Shown: positions 33,842 to 48,200 of the stretch, one piece after another
Position numbering within the stretch: position 1 is the stretch's first letter
Layout of the letters: each line of letters begins with the position of its first letter
DNA from: Antedon mediterranea
Lineage: Eukaryota > Echinodermata > Crinoidea > Comatulida > Antedonidae
NCBI RefSeq assembly: GCF_964355755.1
Contig: NC_092672.1
Span: forward strand, 14,442,501 to 14,506,500
Direction of reading: 5' to 3'
Length of the DNA stretch: 64,000 nucleotides
Position numbers and translations under genes: made by a program
The notes under the pieces: model-generated
Told to the model about the DNA's origin: nothing
Database searches by the model: none
Seen by the model: only the letters and a program-made list of their open reading frames with translations

Positions 33842-34780
33842 TAATAATATAAGAACAATTAGGAACATTCCAGAAGTATACTATTAATAGAATCTGTAAA
33901 CTAAATAGAATAAGAAGTATAAGGAATGATCTAGAAGGTTATGATCATATTGTATAAGGGGAAGTAGGACAATTGTAAGAAGGAAGAAGGATTTTTGATT
34001 GAAGAATATATTTTGAAGAAGGTTGTTGGATTTTGAATTATTGTGAAGCTGTTGTTTAAAGTGTATACTGGATTGTTGAAGTTTACAACTTTGTGGATTT
34101 TGTGTGTATACTTTTATGTCACTTTTATGTTCGGCTCATGAGCGATTTCTCGATTTATATGTAATTCTTGTGTTTTTTGTAATTTGCTATAGTTTTAACA
34201 ATTAAAAAAATAAAACAAATTGGTGATACAAGTCCTGTCTCTACTGTCCATGATAATAACTAGTAAATAAATAATACAATAAGTATAATAATAATTAAGA
34301 CCTAAAAAGAGCCGGAATATTTGCAAAATCTTTTTTTTTTAAATGCGAACTCTGCAAAATCCAACTCTTGAACAGTAGAAATATGAAAATACTTTTCAAT
34401 GCAAATATTATACTATTGGGTTTTCCACAAGATTTCTTTATTTTGAGAGAGGAAAATACTGCATATAATAAATGGAGAAATATACCAATTAAACTAAAAC
34501 ACTTAGTCGAAATAAAATATCTCTAAAATGGAATGGCACTTTTTACACACACAAAAATGATGAAATGAAAAAATTAAATATCGCACAGGATGGGTAGTTT
34601 TCTTTTTATATTATAAATAATATTGTTATGTTAGTTTATTGTTTTCATTAAATTTGTTAAAAAGAGATAGTGAAAAGTATTGCTACTGTAATATTAATAT
34701 TGGATGGGCGTTAAATCTTTAAGTATAGTCTTTCCCTCCCCTGATGGAGTATTGTTGTTTACAATTGTGATTAACAATTT
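33842..34780. other. Intergenic, no gene recognised
   Basis: AT-rich sequence. The stretch to about 34240 ends TTGGTGATACAAGTCCTGTC and could belong to a solo LTR split by pogo copy 2, but no second boundary could be fixed. Confidence 0.3.
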
Positions 34781-35510
34781 CACCGACGGGTGGTCCTTGA
34801 GACATTCACCGACGGGTGGTCCTTGAGACATACACCGACGGGTGGTCGATCCTTGAGACTTATTTTGTTTCATATTTCGAAGTATAATAAGTCAATTTTC
34901 TGTGGATCTACTGTAACATCTCTATTTTTCAAAATGTTTTTTAGATCAGCCCCAATCGGGCTGGTTCTTGAGACTATAGCGTTTCATATTTTGAAGTAAA
35001 TGTCCAATTTCTGGAGACCCAAAAATGTTCTTAGCTCCATCCTAAACGTGGTAGGGCTAGTTTATTTCATATTTCGAAGTGTATAGTAAGATAAGTCAAA
35101 TTTCCGGGGACCTCAGCTCTATTTTTCAAAGTTTCATCAACCATAGTGCCGCCATAGTGGTCCTGTAGAGTCCTGTAGACTTAGTGTTTCATATTTCAAT
35201 GTATGATGTGCCACTTCTGTGGACCATATTCAGCTCTATTTTTCCAAGCAGAGTGGGGCTGAGCATGGAGGAAAAATTCATGGGCTGAGATACTGGAGAC
35301 TAGACTCTGTTTAATTTTTAAAATCAAGTGCCATTTCGGGAATCTAGAGCAGCCTATTTTTTCAAAATTATCTTAGCTCAGGCAACCATGGCCGGGCTGG
35401 TCCACGGAGACTATTATAATTTTGTTTCATATTTCGTGTAATAAGTTTTATATTTCAAATTAAGTGCCATATCCGAGGACCTAGCAGCTCTATTTTCTGA
35501 ATTTTTTTAG
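34780..35510. repeat. Degenerate tandem repeat, about 110-130 bp units
   Basis: Recurring order of words: GTTTCATATTTCGAAGTAT, then a GTCAATTTC-like word, then CAGCTCTATTTTTC, then a CTGGTCCTTGAGACT-like word. About six diverged units. The first part also repeats CACCGACGGGTGGTCCTTGA three times. Confidence 0.75.
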
Positions 35511-36293
35511 GTAAAACCAGCCAACGCTCCGAGATTCTAAAGTTAAAATTATACAATCATTCTTTGATCGTTAATCCACTTTCATTTAATATTATCTTGG
35601 ACCTTATTGATGACCTTTAGGACTATATATATTTGTATTATATATTTTCCATCTCTTTTTTGTTTAAATCTTCAACATTCTGATGGGATGGCCATAAGTA
35701 CAATACTAGAGGAAAATGTAAACTTCGACCTCCTCTTCGAAGACTAGTTTCTACAAGTCATAGTATCGCTGTTTCAGGTACTCGTGTCTGAAACAATAAA
35801 GATATAAAAAAATGCAATTTCAATTAATGTATTTTTATAAGTTTAATCTATTTAAAGTATTTCTGTCGATGCTATTGTAACTTTTCATTATTTCACTATT
35901 ATTATGTGTATTATTTTACTGTTTTATGGCTGATTAGTAAGTTTTTAGGTCATCAACCACATACAAGCTTTTGTTAGCCTTTTCATCTTTTATTGCATTT
36001 TACTCTATATTTTTAATACTATTTTTTATTTTCTCTTTGGATAAATTGAAATGAAATGTACAAATTTATGACTTTGAAACGTTTCTTCTGACGTCATTCA
36101 AATGTAATGCTGCTGCTATAGAGGGCGTCATTCCAACAATGGGGAAGAAGAAAGAAGTTAGTTTGCCAACCAACCAACAGTTACAGTGCTCAGCAACATT
36201 GACGAATTTCTAATTTTTTGATACAGTATTTGGGTCAACTATATTGGTGTTATTGTTATACTCTAACCTGTTTATAGGCCCAGGTAGTTTACG
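35511..36293. other. Upstream region of the MLF gene
   Basis: No coding frame. The last 200 bases include a less AT-rich stretch and probably hold the promoter and 5' untranslated region. No clear TATA box at a fixed distance was found. Confidence 0.3.
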
Positions 36294-39200
36294 ATGTTCG
36301 GCTCAGGCTCACTTTTCAGAGATTTTGATGAGGATCCATTTTTCAGGTATTGAAATCTAGGAGGCCTAGCTAGCCTAGCTATAGCTAGGCTAGACTTATG
36401 CTAGGCTTAGCCTACCTGCCTAGTCTCTAGAGGGAGCCAGGGGATAGGCTTGGCTAGGCCTGGCCCTAGTAGACTGCCAATACACAAATATTTGTTTAGG
36501 CTAGGCTATAAGCATCTAGGTAGGTGGTCTACTAGAGGGCGTTACTGCAGTTTCGCACCACACCGTTATATCTTCGATTTCTCACCTAAAAACTTTCCTT
36601 TTTTACACTCGCAACATAATATTATGTAACATGTTTATACGATGATTGAAAATTTTCATCTGGTTTGTAGGTATAAGTATATTGGAAATATTCTTTTTTT
36701 CAAACCAATAATTAGTAAACTAACCTTGACAGTTTCGCTAGTTAGAGGTCAGTCTGTTTGATGATAGATCGTCATTATTTCTGAAGAAGCTGTCCGATCA
36801 GGACAGCGAAACTGTCAAGGTTAGTTTACTAATTATTGGTTTGAAAAAAAGAATATTTCCAATATGTTTATACGATTCGACCACTTAGGAAGTAATTTTT
36901 TTTAAATAACAGTAATTTTCAAAACATTTTAAACAATACTGAACTCGCTGTCAACACACTGCGAAATGTTCGCCATCTTATATTTATCACTTACATAATT
37001 GCCAGAATGTAGGCCTATGCTTCATTTTCCCCAAAAAATGTAGAAACTATAGAGGGCAGTGTTATAAAATCCGATTACACATAGGCCTATTTAGTTTTGA
37101 AAGGCAACCAAGAAATGTTTTCAGCTGGCGAAATAGAGGTTACATTAATATTTCATTATTATTAGTATTATTATTCATATTAATAGGTCCTATCAAAGTA
37201 AATTATCTCGGGTCACTAATCAATACATTCACTAAAACAAAAACAAATCATTTTCTATTTTTTAATACAGTGAGATAGCAATATTTGCTATGATCATGGG
37301 TTAATCCATGCTGTGTTTTACATATTGAAATTAAAATTGAAATATGGTTTATGATTTTTAAAACTGTGAATTGTTTAAAAAAAAATAAAATGTTTCATGT
37401 ACGGACTCATATCGTCGCCGTTTTGATATGTACAGCTGGTTCTTTATAAAAACCACTCTGCAGTTTAAAAATAAAAACAGAAAATAAAACATACATTGAT
37501 TTCTGGCAATTTTCTAATTCTAAAATGGCCACAGTTCGATCGAGTATTCGAGGAAAAGGAGCTGTTTTGAAAGGCATTTTTTATTGTGATAAAGGTAATA
37601 TAACGGTGGCTAAATCATAGGAACAACATGTTACATAATGGCCCAAAATTGTATGATGTGGGTGTGAGAAAAAAAAATTAGGTGAGAAATCGAAGATATA
37701 ACAGTGTGGTGCGAAACTGCAGTAGCGCCGTCTACTAGACCACCTACCTAAAAGATAGATCATATAGATGCTCTCTCTAAAACTTAAAGCCTAGAGGGGT
37801 AGGCGTAGGGCCTGTATAGGATGCATTGAATGGATGGATGAGGGTTTACATAATATAATAATAATACTTTAATAGTACCATGGATGGAGGTAAATTGTTG
37901 GCGTCAGATGAAATCGGTCGCGATAAAATCAACATCCGGTATTTTGTATGGAGTGCTCTACATACCCTTTTTATCATATTATATTAGTTACGTTCGATAT
38001 CGGTTGCGTTTTATTTTTTATACAGGTTTCAATGAATTGTAATGTGTTCTTTTAGAAAAATGTTTTTTGTTTTATTGTGCAAGTTTTTAAAAGATTGGCA
38101 TACGCACCTATTGCATATTTTTTAATCACAGTTAATTACGAAACTCGTTCTATGCAATAAAGATGATGCATGATGATTTTTGCATTCCGCCACTCTGACG
38201 TGAGTATGGTTTTAGGATAATAATAAAATATATAGATAAATATGCCGTTATAAATCAATCTACCGAGCCTACAGTAGGCCTATGATGTACAATGATAGAT
38301 GTGAGAATAATAATGGATGGATAATAAAGGTGACGGGACACGATTCTCAAAGAGGTATTAAATCTGCAATATTTAAACAAATAGATTTACGGCGTAGGCC
38401 TATGTATGTGAGAAAGACACTGAGTTGTACTTGCTTAATTATTTACATTAAATGATTATTATAAATGAAGAAATAAAAGATTTTCAAATTAAAAACTGTG
38501 GTATCGCCGATTGTTATATACATTGTTTCACAAAACACGTGCAGGAGGCCTATAGACGTTCCAGAATGTATGGTTATTAGTAATAAGAAGACATCATCTT
38601 TACCTGGCCATGGACAATGATCGTACATGTTTTGTCCATGATTTGACACACTAACAAGTACATGTTTGTTAAAAAGGGGTAACCCCATCAGAAAAATAAC
38701 GTACTGTTAGAGGAAACAGCTGCACGGTCATAGAAGGCGCAGCTCTGATATGGTTTATTCGGGGGTTTATTTCAGTAACTTGCCTTTTAACCATCCACAT
38801 GATCAATTTACTAAAAACTATTTTAAACATTAGAAATAAAAATATACACATGATTTGCCAAAAAAATAATTATTATACACTTAATAATATCCTACATAAC
38901 GGACATAAATAAAACAGAAATAAAAATAATTGAATAATATGCTGTTTAACGACATGGATATGATATATCTGCCACAGTAGTGTATGCATATCCATTTTTA
39001 TACTTATGCAATGCATAAGTATAAAAATGGATATGCTGGCTTTATAGGCTATACATTGTAAAAATTGTTTTTTATAAATTGTTCTCTTTTACGTAATTGT
39101 GTGCATAATAAAAGACACCGACGTATATTCTCTATATATAATATATTATTAATTACAGTACATATAAATAGAGTTAACATATTATATGCTATTATTGTTA

Positions 39201-42200
39201 TAATATTTAAACGTGTTTAGAAATGGCCATTTTGAAAGACACAGATCCTTCTCCGAGACCTGTAAAATAAAAAAAACCAAATTAATTATTGATAATAAAT
39301 ATTTATTAACCAAATAAAAAATATCCACATAAATAATTAATTAAATCTATATAAACGAAGACAATGTATATTCCGCTCGCATGCATCCCGCTCCATACAA
39401 AATAGCGTGACCGTTTTCAAACGTGACTGATTTCATCAAAAGTATTATAGCTCTAGTGGCGCGCTATACAAAATATGGGAAGTTGATTTCAAACGCGACC
39501 GATTTCATCATAAACCATATCTCCATGATATGCCTAGTACATGCAAGGTTAAAAATAAGACTCCTTTCTTTTAAATAATGGTTTTTTTTTTCTTAAAGAA
39601 GTAAAATAATAATTGGAAGATCATAAATTTTGTGTTAAACAATTTCCCTGCAATTTGTTATGTTTTGTAAAAATAATGCATACCCTAGGCCTATTTATCA
39701 CCAGATCATTCCTTGTGTTGTGGTTGCATCACAGAATCACTCTTCCACGCCCATTCAGGTAAATGCTAATCTTTGCCTGGTAGTAGGGCCCGGTATTGCC
39801 CAGTAGGGTTTTATGAGATGAAATGTTATCAAAAGTACACGCTAACATAATATTTAATTTTGTTACAATATTTAATTAATGTAATTGTACATTTTTTAAT
39901 ATAAAGAATTTTCTTTTTATGAACTGAAGACCAGCCTCTGTGATAAATGGTGTTTTGGTGTTGACATGTTACGAATTTAACAATATTTTAACTGATTTTA
40001 AGTAAAATTTACGACTATATAAGAATCTTAATAACATGTACTTGACATTATTTTATATAATAAAACGCTACCTTGCGATACCGGTATTTATATTTAAACT
40101 ATTACAATCAACATTTTTTTTACATTTTTAACCATTTAAAAGACAAACAAAATTATCACAATAGGTCCATTTATAGTATTTATTTTTACATAAAATGTAG
40201 TTTATGACCTTTAAAAAAAAGGGAAAGCATGGAGGTATAATACTCCATGGGTAAAGTGTCTTTAGGGCTATTCCACGTTAACTTGTGTTACATTTTATGG
40301 GTAGGAATTAGTGTTTGTGTTGTTATTTTCATATACAATAACCTTGAGGGTACTATAAATGTTTACTGTAAGTGTAAGGGTAGTTTAAAAGTGTATGAAC
40401 TATACTAGACAAGAAAAAACCCAAAATAATCATTTGTTAACTCTTGTTACAAAAAAAGGAACATGACCAAAAAAAGGGAACACGTTCATTGAAATTCTTA
40501 TACTAGTAGTAAGCTATGGTTAAAAAGTTATTGCAACAAAATAGCACCAATATGTACTGTCAAGAATACTTTATACTTACGTTGTCCTTAGCCGTTTGGG
40601 GGCTGTTAAGCACACTGTAGATGATGTAGCAACTCTCCTCCATGTGGCCCTGTCCTCTGCCATCCTCAGTGTCTTATTGTGAATCAGTTTGGTCCATTCT
40701 TTGATGTTGTCATTCCAGTGTGTCTTGGGTCTTCTCTTTTCCTCCCACCTTGCACAGCAGTGCCTTGCATGATTGTTTTGTAGTGTGGCCGTACCATATC
40801 ATCTTTCTGATTTTGACAATGAGGTAGAGATCATCATGTGTTCGGATGGCTTCTCATAGTCTTACTCTGTTTCAGATTCCTTCATTTGTTTTTCAGTCTT
40901 TGTTTGTGACACCCAGGATCTTCCTGTAAACATCTCATCTCAAATGCTTGTATTTTTCTCTAGTTTGGCTGTAAGGGTCCATATTCATAAATGTCCATCA
41001 TTAAATTTTAAATGGTATATACTGTATGTTGGTAACTCGCGTTATATTATGCCCAGGATATAATAAAGTCTAATTGTACTGTAGAAACAATTTGTTCACA
41101 AGATTAATTAAACTTTCTTAAACGTCAACTAAAAATGCAGTACTGTACTTTAGAAAACTATAAGTCTTTTCATTTCAACCAAAAAAATTAATTCATAGAG
41201 AAAAACTTTATGCTTTTGTAACTTGTGTTTACATACGTAATTCATATTTTCAGAAATATTAAAGATGTATTGTCCCTTTGACTAATTCCAAAAAAATAAA
41301 AAATAAAAGATTTTGAAAAAGGTGGGTCATTTTGAAGTATCCTAATAGTTATTAACTATCACCAAAAATTTTGTGAAAAAAAAAAAATTTAACTGAAATA
41401 CAGACGTTGTTTTGTTTTGTTTTTGACTTCCAGTCAAAGTTTTCAATCAAAACATATCCCATAATGAAACGCGCTTGTTTGGCTACTCTGTATGCATAAT
41501 CATAAAACTTCCTCATGATCTGTGTGAACATACATACACGTACATACAATAATGCGTACTCATGGTTTGAAATCTTTGTTTACTTTCGCTCGTGACGATT
41601 TTCCAGACGAATTGAAATGTAATCAAACTAATTTACCTGTTAATTACGTAAACTTGTTGTTTTTGGCTCAAATTTTCAACTTAAAGTGAATAACTTTAAT
41701 ATTACTTTGATATGGCCACTTTAAATTTAGAATATTTTGACCTTCATTTTTTTGTGTTTCAAGGGACAATACATCTTTAAAGAAAATACGATAATTTTTT
41801 TTTCTCATAGAAGTATAACTTATGTGTAATGCAGGAAAGGTATAGCATTTATGATATTTTGAGAATGACATTTTTAGGTCATGTACATTTCTTTAGTCAA
41901 ATAATACTCAAATTATAATCAGAAATAACTTTTAGAATCTTATGCCTAGCAAATGTACACCATGTATGATTACTTTATTTTTATGAATAAATTTCCAATA
42001 CTTTATACTGTGAAACACATACAATTTCTTTTCTAACATCAACCTTTAACTTTCTAACACACAGTGATTTCCATCGTCGGCATAGGCAGAATATGTCAAG
42101 TATGCTGGGTGACTTCGGAATGGGATTTGGTCCTCATGACCCATTCTTGGCCATAACAAATGGTCATCATTCTAATAGGGCATTCAATCACCAGTCAAGA

Positions 42201-45200
42201 TCAACTAGGCATCCACAACAACAGGTATTACATGTTCTCATACTTTATTCTTGCGAGGGAGGCTTAGTGAATGCAATGCAACGTGCAATACTTCCAATTT
42301 TTTAAAAATAATTATGAAAAATAGAATAAAAAAACATTAATTTTCTAATTATAGCTTCAAATGGCACCATTTGGTATGTTTGATATGTTCTCCAATATGA
42401 ACCGCATGATGGCTGATATGCATCGCAATTTTGTAAGTTTTTTTAGCTTATATAATGATTTATTAATGCTTTACATTCAATATAAATAATTTTTAATTAT
42501 TAAAAATTAACTTTTTTAAAATAAGCCTTTTTGTAGTAAAATATTGGGGCAATTCCACGGTGACGGAATTACACATTTTCCATAATTTTACATTTTAATT
42601 CCTTGTATCTTTTTAGTTTAAGGCAGATTTCAAAACAAGTTTAATAGTTTAATAGCTAGTGATTCTACTAATTATTTCCACAAAAAAAAATAATTAAAAA
42701 ACCAACCATATTTTTTTATAATATCATAAAACATATACCGTGACGGAATTTCGCCGAAAAACCACCTCATTTTTACCCCTAAACATTTCATTAAAACTCT
42801 GTGAATTGTACTGGAAATTAAAAAAATTTATACATTAAATTTAGCCATTATTTAATGTAGTATTGAACATAAGTTTTTATTTTTTTTAAATAGTTTCAGT
42901 TTTTGATATATAGTAATAATTTGACACATGGTCCGGTGACGGAATTACAGTGACGGAATTACCTCTGAAATTGAAATCTGCAGACCATCTTTAAATTTAT
43001 TTAATAAGGGTTTCTGAATAATTTTAAAGGCAAAATACAATATATTAAGAAAAAACAGTCTTACAAAATTGTTGCAATGTTAAAAAAAAACCATTATTTC
43101 ATTTGATCTAATGGTTCTAAAAACAGATATTAATATCACAAAAATATGAACTTATTTTGTTTTAATATATGGATTATATAGAGTATTTTGAATTAGAAAT
43201 ATTACTAAATATAATAATGAACACATACCAATATCTGATAAGAATAAAATTACATTTTCTATTATTGTATTGTGATATTTAGGTGAAATATGAATATGAT
43301 TACGGAATTATACAGTTGAATTAATGTTATTTACATGTTTAAGTTAACAGTGACTATTGACCGTATTCCAAAAAAACATTTTATCCCATAGCTCTGTGGA
43401 AGTGGTTCTTTAAAGTGATACCTTTCTTTAGAGTCCATCAATGGTGCTGGGAGTACAGATACAATTTGATCTCTATTAATTATCCCATAAGTCCCAACCA
43501 AGTCTTTAACAACAAAAATCTTCCCTTATCAAACTTATATAAATGAATAATGTTAAGTTCTGGTTTGTCTTTAGGAATGTCATCAACTATTGCAACATAG
43601 TTAAACATTTTCTTGCTTCTTTCTATGGTATATTTGATAAGAACAAAATCTCCTTTCTGTGCGTTTATAGGTTCATTTGTTTCATTTAAAAAGAATTGTT
43701 TATTCCGTACTATATGGGAGTTGTTCTTTCTGTACAATGGGAATTATTCTGAGAGTGCAAGTGAGTCACATGAATAAGTTTTAGTTATGAGAAAAGTCTG
43801 GAAGTTATGTAATAACTTGTTCTGTACATTGGACATTGTTCGCATTTCGCATTTAACTTAGAAATATTTGTCATGTTCATTTTATGCATCCTTCTCATCC
43901 ACTTTTTATTTCAACCCAAACATTAAATATTTTTGACCTTTATACGAAACACACTGCTATATTTATGTATCAATATAAACATAATCTATTACCTGAATCA
44001 TTTAATAACTTATTTAGTACATCTGCCTCATTCCATAATTACTCAACTAGAAACAGGTCAAACTACTGTCCACAACTAAAACGCACCAAAGTCGGACAGC
44101 AATGTATTTCCTACCAAGGAACACATATTTGGAACAATTTAACAAACTATATAAAACAATCCCCCACTTTAAGTTTGTTTAAACAGAGATTAAAGCAATA
44201 TTATAACAATAGAAATATTTAAGTTAAGTAAATCACATTATGTTATTTTGGTTTGTTCTTTTTGTTTGTACTAATTGTTTGATCTTTTTGTTAGGGTTAC
44301 ATGCTTAAAGCACTTGTGCTTATTTTGTATCCCATTCCATTATCTTATTATTTGTATTGTATTTGTATATGTTTTTATTTTGATTATGGAATAAAAATGT
44401 CGATGAATTGAATTAATGGCAGGTGTGATAAATAACAAAATAAATTATTAGAGTTCCTAGGCCTGAGAAAAAAATCGAACAAAAGAAGCCATAGATCCAT
44501 AATAATAAACAACCACATAAACTTTGTACACATTTTGCTGGTAGCTGTGTTCATGCTAAGAAAAAGTTGCTTAAAAAATGGTTTTGCATCAATACTATGT
44601 TAAATAATAGTGTTGTGGAATTACGTAATTCCGCAACCAATGATTTGTGACGGAATTTCAGTTTTAAAACTTCAATAACTTAAGAAATAATAAAAATTAA
44701 AAACAATAATTATCATAATATAATGTCTATACTCTTGCTTGATTTGCATTAGTCTTGATTTTTTACAGAAGTTATTATTTTATAAGAAATCCTAAAAAAA
44801 AAACCACTTTTTTGTGTCGGAATTACAAAATATGATACATTATTATTATTGGGCCAAAATTAATTAATGTAAAATCAGAAATAATTTTTTTTTTGTCTTG
44901 TGTCTAAAATGTTATGTACTAAACTGAAATAACATGGATTTTAACTTTTTACACCACTCTGATTATTTATTACTGAAGCTGAAAAAGGTCATACATTTCT
45001 CATTTTCATTACATTTTTAGGTATCAATTTTTGAATCAAATTTTCCATATCATATCAAGGCGCTAATTTTTTTTTTTTCATATAACCTAATTCTCTGTAA
45101 AATAATCTTTAATTTGATACCAAATATAGTTTGATTGGTTTAATTTGAAAAAATGGAAAAAAAATCCTCTTCACTATGGAATTGCCCATTGGTTTAATTA

Positions 45201-48200
45201 TAGTCATACATGGCTTAAATTATTTTCTCCCATCAACTTTTGTAAACACCAGTAGGTGTGTTATAAATAAAACAAAAATGTAAATTTTGATTAAGGGATA
45301 ATATTTCATTTGTTGAAGTCTGACTGTTCTATCATCAATGGGCTTTGCCTCATTGATATCATCAATGGGCTTTGCCCATTGATATCATCAATGGGCTTTG
45401 CCTCATTGATATCATCAATGGTCTTTGCCTCATTGATATCATCAATGGGCTTTGCCTCATTGATATCATCAATGGTCTTTGCCTCATTGATATCATCAAT
45501 GGGCTTTGCCTCATTGATATCATCAATGGGCTTTGCCTCATTGATATCATCAATGGGCTTTGCCTCATTGAATGATAGAATAAATATATGTTCTCACCAT
45601 TCTACTCTACTATAATCATTCATTATTGATATTTGTATTCAGTTTATGATTATTTTATTAGTGTTATTATTTCTTACTAAAGAATCTGATATCCTGCAAA
45701 GCATTGATTTACCTCCCTTATGTCTTCCACATAGTTGAATTATTTATACAGGTACTGTACTATGCAGTTAATAAAAAGGGTGTTTATTATTATCTTTGCC
45801 ATTAAAATTTGTTACAGAATTGAAACTATATTTTGATTATAAAAGCAGCAAACAAGTTTTAGGAAATATCCGTTTTAAAAATCACTAATATAACAATTTT
45901 CATGATTACAATTTACATTGGAAAACTAATGAATCAAATTGTTTTAACAACAGGATGGTGTTGCTAATACTCCGAGTCCTAATGGCCACGCGTTCAGTCA
46001 TTCGTCATTTACTAGTTACTCAAATACCGGTGATGGAGCACCAAAAGTTTACCAAGCCACATCAAGTACAAGGCAAGCACCTGGAGGTGTAAGTAACCCT
46101 TACTATATACCATTTAACAAATTTTAGGTTAATGTTCAATCAGTATTGAAAAATACATAAAAGGTAAACTACTGTAGTGAGAAGAACTAGCCACTGTTAG
46201 GATTTTTAAAATAATAATTCCATCAAGAATAGGATGCAGCGTGTTATTATCAACGGGAAATTATCAGATTGATCTAGTGTCCCTCAGGGTAATGTCCTAG
46301 GTCCAATTCTTTTTTTGATAACTCTTTACCTAAAATTTGAGAATCCTAAATTAAAATAAATAGATAAAATTGTTTTAGGTGTTCCTACTCTATACAGAAG
46401 GTTAAGGGCTGATATGATTCAGGTTTATAAAGTAATACATGGTATTGACAATTTAGATATTGATACTTTTTTCCCGTTTAAAGACTTTCTAAAATAAGAA
46501 ATAATTTTCAGCAATGTTTAGGCCCGTCAGAATTTTATAGTTTTTGTTGTACTAGTACAGTCTCTTAAAAACACAAATTTATTATTATTAATTTGTAAAA
46601 TGCATTAATTGAGCCGAATCGATCATCCCTAAGGCTGAATTGTTCAGCTACCGCTCTCCACATTCATAGAAGTACTGAGGAAGAAAATCAAGTTCAGACT
46701 GTACAATGGAGTCGACCAGAGAACATACGGTTGAATACTTTAGAGATATATATCAGTACATAAAGTTATTTTTTATTTTATACTCTATTTAGATTAAAGA
46801 AATTAGAAAGACTGTTCGTGATTCGGCGGCTGGCATTGAGAAAATGGCAGTTGGCCATCATATTAGTAAGTAAAAGATAACATAATTTATTGCTTTTAAA
46901 AATAATTTGTTTGTTTGTAACGACTGCCACACTTGTTCCTCCATATTGGCCATTAAAATTGTTTCCACTTTGTCAATTCAGCCAGACAATGTGCTAGTAA
47001 AATATCACATGGTGTATTAGACACAATTTGGGAGCAGCAGTCTATGAAAAGTGCTTCCCTTTCTTTCTGTGCAATTCGGGCAAATGTTACATTGAGTGTA
47101 TCAAACCATGAATACAGGACTTACAGTACCTTATATCACTCATACCTCAATTCTATATCTTTTTTTAGACGATCGCTCCCACACTATAAAAAAGTCTCGC
47201 AACACAAGGTCCAAGGATATGGAAGAAGAACAAGAGTTTATTAATCTTGATGAATGTAAGTTTTACTAATTTAGTTTCAGGTTTCATTGAATTAAGAAAT
47301 CTACTAATCTACTATGTTAAGTTACATTTTTATAGAAAAACAGACCATTTATTTACACAAATTATTATTAGTATTTATACAATGTATATATATCAATACT
47401 ATAGATGGTTGATGCCATCTCCTTTTTCATAAAATTACAAAACAATTTGTCATAGACAGTTTTTTTTTTTTTAAAAAAAAGGTAAACTGATTTCATGGAC
47501 ATTGGTGAAATCAAATCTAACATCTAATTGTTATTTTTCAAATTGTTTAAATCAGCTGATGCAAAAGCATTTGACGATGAATGGCAGACAAAGACCAGAC
47601 ATCATAGGCCAGCAGCTGTACAAGATCGCTCTCATAAGTCAAGACCTAGATACTCTCCAGCTATTACAGACGGAAGAATGTAGGTTTTCACTCTTTTTGG
47701 GATATAACCATTTAATCATAAAATAACAGCTGGAATTGCAAGTACCTTCACAGCCATGGTTTGGTTGCCATGCATTCTACCTGTGAACATCATTTAGGTA
47801 GAAGGAAGGCTCTCAGAAGGTGTGGGCCCTGAAAGTTTGTATTCTGTTGTGGCGACTATAAAAAGAGTAGGGCAAAAAGATGGTCATTGGGTGTCAAACT
47901 TGGCTCGCACCTCCATATTAACAATTAAAATTTGATTGGCCAGTTACGCATCACCAGTTACGAATGTCATTTGGAGTTAGCCCTATCTAACAAAAAAGTG
48001 CTTTCAGCTTTCTGTAAACATTCTTTCTCTAAACGACTGATCGTGTTGGGAAATCTTCTCAGCGCATCTAATGTTTGAGCATTTCCTAATGGCCTAGTTT
48101 TCCAGCCTAACATTGGTCAATAATTTCTGATGGATGACTTGAATAAAAGTCTCACTGTTTTGTATTCGTTGAATAGAGAGAATATTTTATTCAATGAAAA

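Noticed and set aside
32355-34250. Solo LTR split by pogo copy 2
   Set aside because: TGTTACGA start and an LTR-like end are suggestive, but no matching target duplication or second copy could be found.
45310-45615. Open frames on both strands
   Set aside because: Produced by the 27-bp tandem repeat.
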